A stretch of 64,000 nt of DNA from Sipunculus nudus. Its lineage: Eukaryota; Annelida; Sipuncula; Golfingiida; Sipunculidae. A program made the translations under genes and the position numbers. The notes beneath the pieces were generated by a model. The model was given only the letters and a program-made list of their open reading frames with translations. It ran no database searches and was not told the origin of the DNA. Below, piece after piece: positions 53,901 through 62,844 of this stretch. Positions within the stretch are counted from its first letter, which is position 1. Each line of letters starts with the position of its first letter. The stretch spans positions 20,188,058 to 20,252,057 of the forward strand of contig CM049310.1 in NCBI GenBank assembly GCA_026874595.1, given 5' to 3'.

Positions 53901-56900
53901 CATAAAATAGTTATTCTCATGATTATTCATTAAATGAATATTCAATTAAGGTCACGTAAAGTTCATGGTAAGGTCAATTGACCTTCAGAGTCAAATAATA
54001 TAAAAAACATTCCAGTAATGTCCGATAATTCAGTTCTTAAAAATGTGCTCTCTGTCTCATTTTTACCACATGTTCTCTATAAGTGTCATGTCACAGTTGA
54101 AGTGAATTTATTATGAAGCACATGTTTTAACTGGAAACCCTGTATGAGTACACATGCTGTATGGAATCAGACAACTATCTGATCAGATGAGTGACAAAAG
54201 TCAGGAGCAGATGACACCAGGTCGTGGCCCTGATCCCACATGTAGCAAGTGTCTCACTTCAAGTATTGAGCTTATATGCTAAGCTGTAAATGGCATTTAA
54301 CAGAGCCACATGAGACAGCCCAACTACAGGTATACTGCTTTCCACTTGAACCACATGTACAACAATGTGACAGGAATACATTAACAGTGGGCATGCAAAT
54401 CTGTGAGGTCATAGGTCAAGTAGGTGTCCTTGGTATGGTATCATAAATATCAGAAGACCTACAGATACCAGGATCGCCTCCCACTCACCGCTTGAACACC
54501 AAGTGAAGAAAGGGATATACCAATCATGTCTTATACAGCTTTCAGCTGAACTATCATGACCATCAACTGCTGTGCATATTGGGTACAGGACAAAACCCCA
54601 GCAAGATATTTAAATACATTTATAATACCACTACCATAAAATACCTAACCATGATAACTGATATTGGTGTCTTCATTTCAAGGGTGTGATCTAAACATTT
54701 TTTTAATTTGAAAATTTGTTTATCATGATGAGTGTTTTGTCTATATGGGTTTCTGTTGTGGAGCCTTGTCCATTACCCATGCACAACAATGGCTGTTGTT
54801 ATCAAATTAACCAATGAAATAACAAGATGAGCATTTAAAATATATAAACTTCTGTGTTATTCTGTTCTTAATTAAGGTCAAGACATGACTTTGCCAACCT
54901 TAAAGTATGTCAGTTCGCATATGAAACAAGGCTCTGATTATAGGTGTGGGACTGGATATTAGCTCTTCATACTGCTTGTCCATGATGAAAGTACATGTAC
55001 ACAAAGAAAAGAATGCCAGAATTTTTATATCAACTGTTGTATGTGTTATAATTTCTTTGTGATAGATTGGGAGTCTAAGGCTTGTTGCTACCTCGAGGCA
55101 GGTATATATAGTGATGGACATTCAGATTCAGAGCAGCAGATCTAGGGAGTCCCCGACATTTCAGTTGCTGAACCTTTTTTAAGGGGTTCAAACCATTTTT
55201 CACAGTCTAGATCCTACAATTTATGGACCTGAGGAGTTTTTAAAGTATCTCTCATAAGTTTTCTTGGGCTTGAATCTCTCTTTTTCTGAAATGCTGGAAA
55301 TGCCCCTGTAACTCCAAAACAAGCTGGCCATTACAGGATTTAGCCTGCTAACATTAGACACTACTGTACCAGTTATATATAAACTATACCTATATCTGTC
55401 AAGTAAAGAAACACCAACAACACTCATTATAACTAAAACTAGGTAAGCTGAAGTATTTTCCACCCTGGGGCTGGCTTTTATGGTACAATATAACAAAATG
55501 TATTTCCTTGTAATATGGACTGATTTGGGTGATTAACATCCTACCAACTGGCAAAAGAAAAACTTGAGCACAGGCAATGATCCCAGGGACTGATTAAGCA
55601 CACTTCCTTGTACAAAACAGCAGCCCCACACAGAGAGCTGTGCAAATAAATGTAGCTACACATTAAGTCTGCAAGTAATCTTTACTCAATATATCATGCA
55701 GGAACCCATGCGTTCCAAGTACCACACTCACACTGCTACTGAGAAACACACGTAAAGAGATCTCATGAGAGTGGCGTCTTTAAGTCCTTGTAACATTAAA
55801 GTTGTTTAATAAGTCTCCAGGTCAGGTATCACATTAATTAAACATGGCCTTTATGGGGATGGCCGGAGGTCAATCTCGAGAAGTGAAGCCTGACTCTGGT
55901 TGTTGGAAATGAGCTGCATTTGTAAATATAGGATTACAAGCACACACACACAAAAGAAACATCCCACAGAAACATCCCATCTCTATATTGATCACTGGCC
56001 CTCCCCAATAAGGCCATGTTTAAATAGTGTGGTACCAGGCCTTGAGACTCATTAAACACATATCATATAAAATCATATAAAAACACAGTAAAACCTTGAT
56101 ATATCAAGAACAAAAGGAAAAGAATCAGGACTGTGCCCAGGTAGTCATTATTTTGAGGTGGTCGCTTAACAGAGATGGTCATTAGGCAAGGTTTTACTGT
56201 TAAATCAGCAACTCTTACTCTTCAATGATACCCTACCAAACCAAACTATTACATGAATCCATGGTAAATCCAGGCTCCCAGGTTGAAATATTTGATTGTT
56301 TTAAATTTCTAGGAATTTTTATTTCTTCTGATTTGAAGTTGGCCAAAAATGTTAACTACAGCATAAAGAAGGCACAACAATGTTTTATTTTTTCTTAGGA
56401 CCCTAGAAGATTTCATGCTCAGTCAACTGATTCAATTAAAGTTTTATCCGGCCATAATTCAGGGTGTCCTGACGTTGTCAGTCACTGTATGGACGGCAGT
56501 ATCACTGTGGAGGAAAGGAACCATCTTTTGAGGGTAGTTAGAACAGATGAGGGGATCCTTGGGGTTTCTTACCCACAGTTGACTCCATATTTCAAACACG
56601 ATTGTTGAAGAAACCAAACAATATTATAGAAGACTATAGTCATCCAGCGCCCTATTTGTTTAAAAAATGAGATCGGGGTTCACTTTTGGTGGCTATCAGG
56701 CAATTCCAAAAGAACTCAAACTAGCACATACGCGTCAGCCTTAGACAATTGAATAAATCACTTGCGGCACAATAATCTAGTCAAACATTTTTAGTTATAC
56801 ATCTTATAAACACAATTTTATTTTATTATTTCTTGTTTAATGTGTTTGTTTAAGCAAGCAAGTCAGGACAAATACTATTGTATGTGATGATTTTATTACA

Positions 56901-59900
56901 TATATATAGCAATAAACAATATCTTACCTTATCTTTAAAAAAAATGCAATAATTTTTTATCAGTTTCTAGGATTATGTATGTTTACATTATCGATATTAT
57001 AAGGGCATGCTCTGACTTACCTCTTTGAAAGCTTTGTTGGCTTCACTTTCATCATTGCATTCCACCTAAAAATATTAATTCCATTAATTAGATTGTTTTA
57101 AAGAAAGATACATTATTGGCAGGTATGCAAGGGCTTTACACATTGCTGACATGTACTTTTTGTGAGACCCCTGTCATGGAATAAAACATTCAGGGATTAT
57201 ATATGTATTTGATAAAACAATTCAGTCATGTTGATCAAGATGGTAAAGCTGTAAGATGTATTATTCTATCACAGGCAAAGACTATATTAATAAATTTGTA
57301 CCTGTACCTATGTCTTCATATTTTTTTGTTGGTTTCGTGTGTGTCTAGTATTGGCATTTTCTGCAATATACTGTTTTTGACATTTCACAGCAAAATATTT
57401 TCTCACTTTACATAAAAATTGACATATTATATCAGTGGAAGCGCAGAAGTGCCAACCTCAACAAGCAAAGCAAAACAAAAATGATTAATATGTAGTCACA
57501 CATTTTTGTGAGAGACGAAAACAAGTCACTGCCATAGTCTGTTCAACTGACCATCAATACCTGTTTTGTGGAGATAATTTTCTTGAAAACTCAATATTTT
57601 AATTATTTTATGGAAAACTACATATGGAAGGTACTACCTGATATGACAATAAAGATTTTAAAATAAATCAACATATAATAATTTTTTTAATAAAAACATA
57701 TTATAATTTGTCAATTACTTTAAAACAATAACATTCTGCCACATCCTGCAATTGGCTATATAACCGGTATTTAGCTGTGTAATATTAATTTATAGGATAA
57801 TTTGTTTTTTTTCAAAAGCATGTTTCACTATCTTTAAATTACTTGAATGCATTATTTCAACAATTTTAATTATTATTATTCTAAATGAAAAATGCTCAAA
57901 TATAGTAAAATGCAACTTTTTCTTGATGACATCATCAATGTCATGAATAATGTTATGGCAGAAGATCAAAATTTGAGCTGACAAATTCAATTTAGGTCTC
58001 ACAAACACAATGAATCTCAAACACCACCACCTTTAATTATATAGACATTAGGCCTACTTTTCTAATAGTATACATCTTCTTTATATTACAGAGTATATTA
58101 AATTTGTTTCTATTTTTTGTTTAAGATTGTAAAATTGGCCTTTGATAAAAAAAACTTCTAAAATACACATTTACCCTGATCTTTAGTCTATACTATACTA
58201 TAGATGGTAGGCCTAGTTGTGCATTTTAGAGGGTTTTATTCCAGGGCCTATTTTATAATTTTTAAAGCAATTGTGTCATAGTGTCTCCTAAGTCCAATTT
58301 ATTGGCTCAAATTTTGAACTTCCACCATAAAGTTATGCCTAACTTTGATGTTGATGCCAAGAAAACAAGCTATTGACTCTACTTGTCATTTTTAGTCATT
58401 TCATATCAAATATATTGGTAATCAAACTACAAGGCTATAAGTTTTATTATAATAATATTCTTATATAAGGTATACATCTCCTTAATACCTTATATAAGAA
58501 AAAAAGAAAAAAAAATGGAAATAATGTGTTAAAAAGAGCCTTTATAAAAAAAAACTCTAAAATACAACATAACTCTATAAATTTTTAGTCTGTTCCACAC
58601 CCCCTGTCCACCTGATTTTTCGCAATTATCTCTACATAAGTCATACTTGCCAAAAAAAATTGGCACCAATGGCATTCAGAGGCAAAAAGCGTAATTTTTG
58701 GTTCCTTTCCTACTCACGATATAAATATTATTTACTTTAGTCTTTGCGGCCTGGTTGACATGTTTCATATATATCCGTGGTTCATGGCATCCCTGATAAG
58801 TGGCCTGTGTCTATCCTCCTTGGATATCGATATAAAGTAATGTGACGTAACAGTGAAGCGTGTGCACGTGGAGAATATAATTCTCGCTGTAAACAGGGGT
58901 AGGCAGCTCTTGATTATTGGTCCCGTGAATGTTGGTGACTTGTTAGTAAGTCACGTCTGTTATGACATCATCACTATTTCCTGAAATGCCCATTTCACAG
59001 ATAAGTGGCAAGATGTTGCTACAGAATAGACTAGTTACTCATAAAATGCTTTAAAATTGTTTACAAGAAAATGATATAAGGTAGGCTATTATTTCCATAA
59101 TAGTTAATTATGCTTTTTCCTCTTTCTGCCCTCAGGTCAAAAAGTGTTGGTGTTCTTGGTTTCGCAAAAAAATAATTGCGAAAAAACAGGTGGACAGGGG
59201 CACTGGAACAGACTATAGTTAACTGACTTAACATATATATAGAACATAGGTCTAACAAAGGCCATACCATCTATAGTCCGTCCCAGTACCCGTGTCCGCA
59301 TGTTTTTTCGCGATAATTATTTTAAGAATATTCTTTAAAAATGCCCTTTGTCCTGAAGTAGATAAACAGATATTCCGCCGATTTTGTGTAAAGTATTTAT
59401 ATATCATGAAAAAAGTATTTACTTTGCAACTCATTTGCGTTCATTTATGCTGAAATACTGTGGATGGCGTCTTCCCGGTACTGCTAGAACATACATTCCT
59501 CCATGTTACACTTTCCATGTCTATGGCTGCGTTTGGTATTTGTTAGACAACAGTGACGTCACAAAGACGTCACAGTGATCGGTCGCGCGTCACTTTTAAT
59601 TGACTGACGTCATAAGTTTGACTGGCTTGTTTATTATCAGTTCTCAGGCAAGGAATAAGTCGTAAACGCTGTAACCTGTTTTGTCATATTTTGGATTATT
59701 TGTCTCATACAAAATTAAAGCAAGGTAAGGCATTACTTTTTGTGCAGGTAGTCGGCGGAATAGCTTTTGCAACCTTTGGCCAAGAAAGGTTGACACTGCT
59801 TTACTTGTATAAAAAATTATCCCGGAAAAACATGCGGACACGGGTACTGGGACGGACTATATATATTTTGTAAACTATAGTCTAGATAGTATTGTATAAA

Positions 59901-60303
59901 TTATAATATAATCTGCCATGAGAAATGTAACTTTTTAATAAATGTCAATGAATAATATATATACATACAGTAATATCAACCGTGCGATATCACAGAGAAG
60001 TCAAGTTCATAACCTATTTATTCATATGTTTGTTTGAGGTACATGAACAGATCTCACCTTCTTCAACACGTATTTACGTCCATCGTGTCTGTTCTCACAC
60101 AGATAAACAGAGCCTTGGGCCCCCTTACCCAGACGCTGCAAGATCTACAAAACAACAAAATTCGTGTCAAGATCAATCATCGCATGTGTTCAAAAACACT
60201 CAGTTTAATTTATAAGCTCCCCTGTACTTCATAAACACTGTGTGAATGGAACTGGGTATGATAATATCAACACAAGGTTCATACTCACGCGGTAGTCCTC
60301 CAT
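37085..60303 (-). CDS. STKLD1-like protein kinase with armadillo-type repeats, 19 coding exons
   Basis: Joined exons on the minus strand: 60303-60289, 60144-60058, 57065-57021, 53029-52955, 52488-52384, 51663-51593, 51091-50979, 50233-50040, 49290-49217, 47769-47672, 47255-47019, 45768-45707, 45275-45209, 44589-44461, 43290-43162, 41852-41721, 41281-41132, 37898-37816, 37147-37085. This gives 1929 bp, 642 residues plus stop; all junctions are GT..AG and phase-consistent. The N-terminal kinase domain (about 4-260) has glycine loop G11-x-G13-x-x-G16, K33, H132-R133-D134, D152-F153-G154 and A177-P178-E179. Residues about 290-620 form helical armadillo-like repeats, each exon roughly one repeat. 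M-T-T-C-G-F-C-D after the APE segment and the overall layout match vertebrate STKLD1 (about 680 residues). Substrate and pathway are unknown. Confidence 0.88.
37816..37898 (-). CDS. STKLD1 exon 18 (residues 595-622)
   Basis: Helical segment with D-I-S-A-E-V-K and V-H-K-R-F-K. Acceptor AATCAG, donor CAG|GTAAGA, phase 1 in and 0 out. Confidence 0.8.
39370..40020. repeat. Tandem array of 128-148 bp units with AGGTCA half-sites
   Basis: Units align on CAGATTTGACCTTGAAG-like segments at about 39537, 39665, 39813 and 39961. Several contain AAGGTCAAGGTCAC or its complement, AAAAGTTATGGGGTTAACAA and ATCTTGGTGG. It lies in intron 17 of STKLD1. No coding capacity. Confidence 0.75.
40100..41050. repeat. 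Repeats containing AAGGTCAAGGCAACTCTC
   Basis: Three related segments start near 40105, 40655 and 40915, each with AAGGTCAAGG, a GGTCATGACC or GGTCATGTCC stretch, and CCATATCTATG. They resemble the preceding array and probably share an origin. Confidence 0.68.
41132..41281 (-). CDS. STKLD1 exon 17 (residues 545-594)
   Basis: Armadillo-like segment, including I-V-K-A-Y-E-C-H-K-D-N-A-E-V-V-E, which aligns well with the last repeat of vertebrate STKLD1. Acceptor ACACAG, donor G|GTAAGT, phase 1 both ends. Confidence 0.85.
41721..41852 (-). CDS. STKLD1 exon 16 (residues 501-544)
   Basis: Armadillo-like repeat with A-S-T-L-E-C-V-G-I-L-I and S-C-M-A-L-A-S-L-V. Acceptor TTTTAG, donor G|GTGAGT, phase 1 both ends. 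Confidence 0.85.
41873..41910. repeat. (GT)n(AT)n microsatellite in intron 15
   Basis: A TG run passes into a TA run, about 20 bp upstream of exon 16 on the gene strand. Confidence 0.9.
42527..42715. repeat. Dispersed repeat, copy A
   Basis: Similar to 52023-52197. Both carry ATCA-TGACC-AAATTTG-ATGAAAT, a TTTAGGAAA stretch, then a GACAGACAGACAG run and CCCAAATCAATGT. Family unrecognised. In intron 15 of STKLD1. Confidence 0.65.
43162..43290 (-). CDS. STKLD1 exon 15 (residues 458-500)
   Basis: Armadillo-like repeat with A-R-I-L-T-E-E-K-G and S-A-A-M-L-S-L-S. Acceptor TATCAG, donor G|GTCAGT, phase 1 both ends. Confidence 0.85.
43400..43714 (-). mobile_element. tRNA-derived SINE in intron 14
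   Basis: The minus strand starts with a tRNA-like head: TGGCTCAGGGGTAGAGCG (A box, about 43686-43702) and GTTCGAATCTCACCC (B box, about 43649-43663) at proper spacing. A body of about 230 bp follows, including AACCAGGTTGACACCTGG. Such heads carry an internal RNA polymerase III promoter. The 3' boundary is approximate. Confidence 0.75.
44461..44589 (-). CDS. STKLD1 exon 14 (residues 415-457)
   Basis: Armadillo-like repeat with L-I-G-S-L-G-G-I-Q-D-I-L-A-A-M and C-S-S-L-W-S-L-A-V-N, the classic armadillo helix pattern. Acceptor TTACAG, donor G|GTTGGT, phase 1 both ends. Confidence 0.86.
45209..45275 (-). CDS. STKLD1 exon 13 (residues 393-414)
   Basis: Helical segment with Q-Q-A-A-A-S-L-L-M-A-L-S. 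Acceptor TTTCAG, donor G|GTGAGT, phase 0 in and 1 out. Confidence 0.84.
45707..45768 (-). CDS. STKLD1 exon 12 (residues 372-392)
   Basis: Helical segment with L-Y-T-S-E-V-I-S-V-I-P. Acceptor TTTCAG, donor AAG|GTAAAG, phase 1 in and 0 out. Confidence 0.82.
46080..46690. repeat. Degenerate repeat region in intron 11 of STKLD1
   Basis: Related segments near 46250, 46378 and 46481 share ACATG-AA-TTTCAGG-GG, and a run of GACGCACAGATGGACGCA near 46540 resembles the tails of other dispersed repeats here. No ORF of interest. Confidence 0.45.
46855..46955 (-). repeat. tRNA-like SINE fragment
   Basis: The minus strand contains CTGGGTTTGAACCCGACCC, a B-box-like sequence, preceded by a weak A-box-like region. 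Stems are incomplete. Confidence 0.4.
47019..47255 (-). CDS. STKLD1 exon 11 (residues 293-371)
   Basis: The largest exon, starting the helical repeat region after the kinase: G-I-N-A-V-V-D-Y-I, G-L-E-C-L-S-E-L-T, and G-C-H-I-L-N-N-L-I-V-A. Acceptor TTTGTAG after a T run, donor G|GTATTG, phase 1 both ends. Confidence 0.86.
47672..47769 (-). CDS. STKLD1 exon 10 (residues 260-292)
   Basis: Linker after the kinase domain with E-L-A-E-L-K-K-K-H-K-Q-E, a charged helix. Acceptor TTACAG, donor A|GTAAGT, phase 2 in and 1 out. Its acceptor and first 14 coding bases are duplicated 77 bp upstream. Confidence 0.82.
47756..47791. repeat. 36-bp direct repeat, copy 1 (true exon 10 acceptor)
   Basis: Exact 36-bp match to 47833-47868. 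It includes the start of exon 10, its acceptor and the sequence just before it on the gene strand. Confidence 0.92.
47833..47868. repeat. 36-bp direct repeat, copy 2 (duplicate acceptor)
   Basis: Exact copy of 47756-47791, carrying a second identical TTACAG acceptor at 47846-47847, 77 nt upstream in the gene's sense. Use of it would add 77 nt and introduce a frame change with an early TGA. Confidence 0.9.
49217..49290 (-). CDS. STKLD1 exon 9 (residues 236-259)
   Basis: End of the kinase C-lobe with R-T-M-L-R-R and K-Q-R-P-S-A-E, matching the kinase subdomain XI pattern of a conserved R-P-S/T. Acceptor TTTCAG, donor GA|GTAAGC, phase 0 in and 2 out. Confidence 0.82.
50040..50233 (-). CDS. STKLD1 exon 8 (residues 171-235)
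   Basis: Activation segment end and C-lobe: M-A-P-E (176-179), S-D-V-W-S-A-G-C, then M-T-T-C-G-F-C-D, which is characteristic of STKLD1. Acceptor TTTTAAG, donor AAG|GTATGG, phase 1 in and 0 out. Confidence 0.9.
50979..51091 (-). CDS. STKLD1 exon 7 (residues 133-170)
   Basis: Catalytic loop D134-L-K-P-S-N and D152-F-G, with T-x-x-T-T-V in the activation loop. Acceptor ATACAG, donor G|GTGAGT, phase 2 in and 1 out. Confidence 0.91.
51593..51663 (-). CDS. STKLD1 exon 6 (residues 110-132)
   Basis: Kinase alpha-E helix: Q-I-I-E-A-L-V-F-V-H, leading to V-I-H of the HRD motif. Acceptor CAACAG, donor AG|GTAAGT, phase 0 in and 2 out. Confidence 0.88.
52023..52197. repeat. Dispersed repeat, copy B
   Basis: Counterpart of 42527-42715 in the same orientation, in intron 5 of STKLD1. 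Includes GACAGACAGACAGACAGACC. Confidence 0.65.
52384..52488 (-). CDS. STKLD1 exon 5 (residues 75-109)
   Basis: Kinase hinge: V-C-I-V-M-E-Y-Y-K-N-G-D-L, then a basic R-Q-K-R-S-K-K. Acceptor TATTAG, donor ATT|GTAAGT, phase 0 both ends. Confidence 0.88.
52955..53029 (-). CDS. STKLD1 exon 4 (residues 50-74)
   Basis: Kinase N-lobe L-Q-H-P-Y-I-C-G-Y-K-E-F-F-V. Acceptor TTGCAG, donor GAG|GTCAGT, phase 0 both ends. Confidence 0.86.
53030..56260. other. Left part of STKLD1 intron 3
   Basis: About 3.2 kb of non-coding DNA in which no repeat family, exon or RNA gene could be recognised. Confidence 0.4.
56262..56680 (+). pseudogene. LINE reverse transcriptase C-terminal fragment
   Basis: The plus-strand frame reads F-K-F-L-G-I-F-I-S-S-D-L-K, then I-K-K-A-Q-Q and later L-L-R-V-V-R-T and P-Q-L-T-P-Y, following the conserved end of CR1/Jockey-type LINE RT. 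A stop after I-F-S and later stops show decay. It lies antisense in intron 3 of STKLD1. Confidence 0.6.
57021..57065 (-). CDS. STKLD1 exon 3 (residues 35-49)
   Basis: 45-bp exon carrying the start of helix C: V-E-C-N-D-E-S-E-A-N-K-A-F-K-E, close to the vertebrate STKLD1 pattern. Acceptor TTTTAG, donor GAG|GTAAGT, phase 0. Confidence 0.85.
57066..58580. other. STKLD1 intron 2, left part
   Basis: AT-rich, no element recognised. Confidence 0.4.
58586..59215. mobile_element. Terminal-inverted-repeat DNA element A
   Basis: Ends TAGTCTGTTCC and GGAACAGACTA are complementary, and the complementarity extends inward about 45 bp through CCCTGTCCACCTG and TTTTTCGCAATTAT. The TA at each end may be the target duplication. 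About 630 bp, no transposase. In intron 2 of STKLD1. Confidence 0.7.
59274..59859. mobile_element. Terminal-inverted-repeat DNA element B
   Basis: Ends TAGTCCGTCCCAGTACC and GGTACTGGGACGGACTA are complementary over about 45 bp. These ends are clearly related to those of element A, 59 bp away. The interior includes GACGTCAC motifs. About 586 bp, no transposase. Confidence 0.75.
60058..60144 (-). CDS. STKLD1 exon 2 (residues 6-34)
   Basis: Kinase glycine-rich loop L-G-K-G-A-Q-G-S-V-Y and the Y-V-L-K-K with catalytic Lys33. Acceptor TTGTAG, donor AAG|GTGAGA, phase 0. Confidence 0.9.
60289..60303 (-). CDS. STKLD1 exon 1 coding part (residues 1-5)
   Basis: Five codons, M-E-D-Y-R, ahead of donor GTGAGT. 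Vertebrate STKLD1 also starts M-E-x-Y at the same distance from the glycine loop, which supports this Met. No in-frame stop was seen in the 120 bp upstream, so the 5' UTR extent is unknown. Confidence 0.75.
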
Positions 60304-60720
60304 GTCTTGTTGCCAACGCCTCACTATGGACGCTGGCGCATGACAACCAGCCACTTCCCTGCGGCTTAGTACACGATATCGGCAATAGATGTCAGCACGT
60401 AGCTTGACAAGTTTGCCCTGAAACTACACACACGGTGCAAAAGCCGGGTCACCCGGTTATGTGGAACATTTGGTAAGTCTCAGTGATTTAAGTTGTTATG
60501 ATTTCTTGCGTGAACGGCAGGCACCATTCGCCACAATTTGCACATACAAAACTTTCCTATGGGGGCTGCATGTGTTTGCCTATCACATGATCAGCTCATG
60601 AATATGGCATGACCCAGCAGAGAACCAATAGGAGATAAGGACAAATGACATCACTCATAAACTTGTAACCTGCTCATGAGCTTATCACTAGCTGTCATGA
60701 CACATCAAGTTAACCCATAT
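60304..60720 (-). promoter_or_regulatory. Presumed STKLD1 5' UTR and promoter region
   Basis: The region immediately upstream of the first coding exon, less AT-rich than what follows. No TATA box or specific factor site could be assigned; the call is positional only. Confidence 0.3.
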
Positions 60721-60997
60721 TAAAAGGCCTAAAGCCCTCATACACTTCTTATTGCCTCACCAAACCCTAACAACATATATTTTCAAATACTTTTTCAAAT
60801 GATTTTAATAAGTAGTTATAATATAATTTTTATTTTAGTATTTATTTAATATTTTATTATGTTTAAAATACAACTAATTTCAACTGAATTTGAAAATATT
60901 TTTAAAATGTTTAAGGTATATAATCTGTGTGTGTATCATATGGAAAATTCTATGTCTATTGTCATAGTTTATTTACACCTGTATCAATATTTTAATT

Positions 60998-61005
60998 AAA
61001 TATAT

Positions 61006-61077
<72 letters not shown>

Positions 61078-61093
61078 ATATATATATATATAA
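60998..61093. repeat. (TA)n microsatellite
   Basis: Long TA run with a few interruptions. Confidence 0.95.
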
Positions 61094-61180
61094 CTTGAAA
61101 AATTAAACATGCTTTCAAATTATATATGTATTGCTATATTAAAAGTGTTTTCCAGTGCACATATACAAGTATTTTAATTT

Positions 61181-61183
<3 letters not shown>

Positions 61184-61226
<43 letters not shown>
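61184..61226. repeat. (TA)n microsatellite
   Basis: Uninterrupted TA dinucleotides. Confidence 0.95.
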
Positions 61227-61228
<2 letters not shown>

Positions 61229-61479
61229 TTTGAGATATAATTCTTTATAATAATTATATTTTATTTTTTTCTTTATTCAAATATCAGCTATTTGACTGAA
61301 ATCACCATTATGTTCAGTCATACGTGCGTATTTGTTTAGAAAATATTTAAGTATACATTGTTTCATTTTTTAAGCATGGCCATATGTACAGTTATAATGT
61401 TAGCTAACCTTCAGATATGTAGGCCTATTAAGTATTTGTATTAGAATAATAATACTAGATACTTTTGTACCTCATTTGT

Positions 61480-61486
<7 letters not shown>

Positions 61487-61522
<36 letters not shown>
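61487..61522. repeat. (TA)n microsatellite
   Basis: Uninterrupted TA dinucleotides after a GT run. Confidence 0.93.
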
Positions 61523-61525
<3 letters not shown>

Positions 61526-61811
61526 AATAATTTTAATGACATTTCTAATGGTTTAAGCAAATTGTAAAATAATTTTAAAATGATTATTGGTTCATACAGC
61601 TAAACCAATATTATTTTCCAAATACACATGAGTGTACATATGTTTTGTGTGTGTTATTATCTAATATTATCTTACAAATTTCATATATCATGTGTGTGTG
61701 TGCCAATATGTTGTGCATTTTTAATAATTTACTTTTTTTATATTTATAAATCACCTCTTAAATTAAACTGGTTTTGTTATGTAACACTTGAGTAAGTACA
61801 TAAAGGTGTGC

Positions 61812-61813
<2 letters not shown>

Positions 61814-61877
<64 letters not shown>
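61814..61877. repeat. (TA)n microsatellite
   Basis: Uninterrupted TA dinucleotides. Confidence 0.95.
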
Positions 61878-61879
<2 letters not shown>

Positions 61880-61961
61880 TTACAGACATATTGTTTACAT
61901 ATTAATTGTATGTTATTTTTTATTTTTGACATATAAAAGTTACATATTATATAAATATACA

Positions 61962-61966
<5 letters not shown>

Positions 61967-62000
<34 letters not shown>
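61967..62000. repeat. (TA)n microsatellite
   Basis: Uninterrupted TA dinucleotides. Confidence 0.93.
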
Positions 62001-62002
<2 letters not shown>

Positions 62003-62791
62003 TTATATTATTATACATTAATATTTAATAACAATATAATAAAAAATAATATAATATAGTACGATATAAGAATTAAAATACTGTATATACCATTACATAT
62101 ATACTCTGATGTGTTTATATGCATAAGTATTGAAAAGCCTGAATTTAATGAACATGAAATGTGAAAATGTAACTTAAAAGCCCTTAAATCTCTGTAGATA
62201 TAGCAGAACTAGACTGGTACCCTGCACAATTAATGATTGACAAAACCCTAGTTAAGCTATATAAATCATACAAAAATAATTAAAAAATAACAATGGGCAA
62301 CCTATTTACATATACTAGTGTGAAGGACAATACTTGTAGAATATGATTATTTATACTTTTTCTCCTGATGTGACCGGGATTGGCTGCTTTTAATCAGTGA
62401 AATGAAGCTTGTTGATGCTGACATGCCAACTCTGACATGAAGCGGCGTCATGAACAAGGGTTGAATTCTTCACTTTTTTCGCTAGTAACAATCTCTTACT
62501 GGTCATTTCACGCAAATAACCACTCAGGATATCATTAAATGTAACAGTTTGATGAAAAAACTTTAATTAATTAAGATAAATACTCATTCTAACACTGAAG
62601 CGATCTTCGCCAACATGCACGCCGCCTAGTGGTAGAAGTTTGAAACGGCTAATTATGCGTGGGTAAATCTGCACAGCATGTTTGATTGTGATTTGGCTTT
62701 ATGTGTAGAATCGAGATAAATAACAATTCCTTAAGTAACCTCGTAATATCAAAACAAAATGCATATACTGGCCTATGAGTATATAAGTATA

Positions 62792-62792
<1 letters not shown>

Positions 62793-62841
<49 letters not shown>
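62793..62841. repeat. (TA)n microsatellite
   Basis: Uninterrupted TA dinucleotides. Confidence 0.95.

Positions 62842-62844
<3 letters not shown>

Noticed and set aside
60200-60385. Minus-strand frame overlapping STKLD1 exon 1
   Set aside because: It is in a different frame from the M-E-D-Y-R start and has no kinase similarity.
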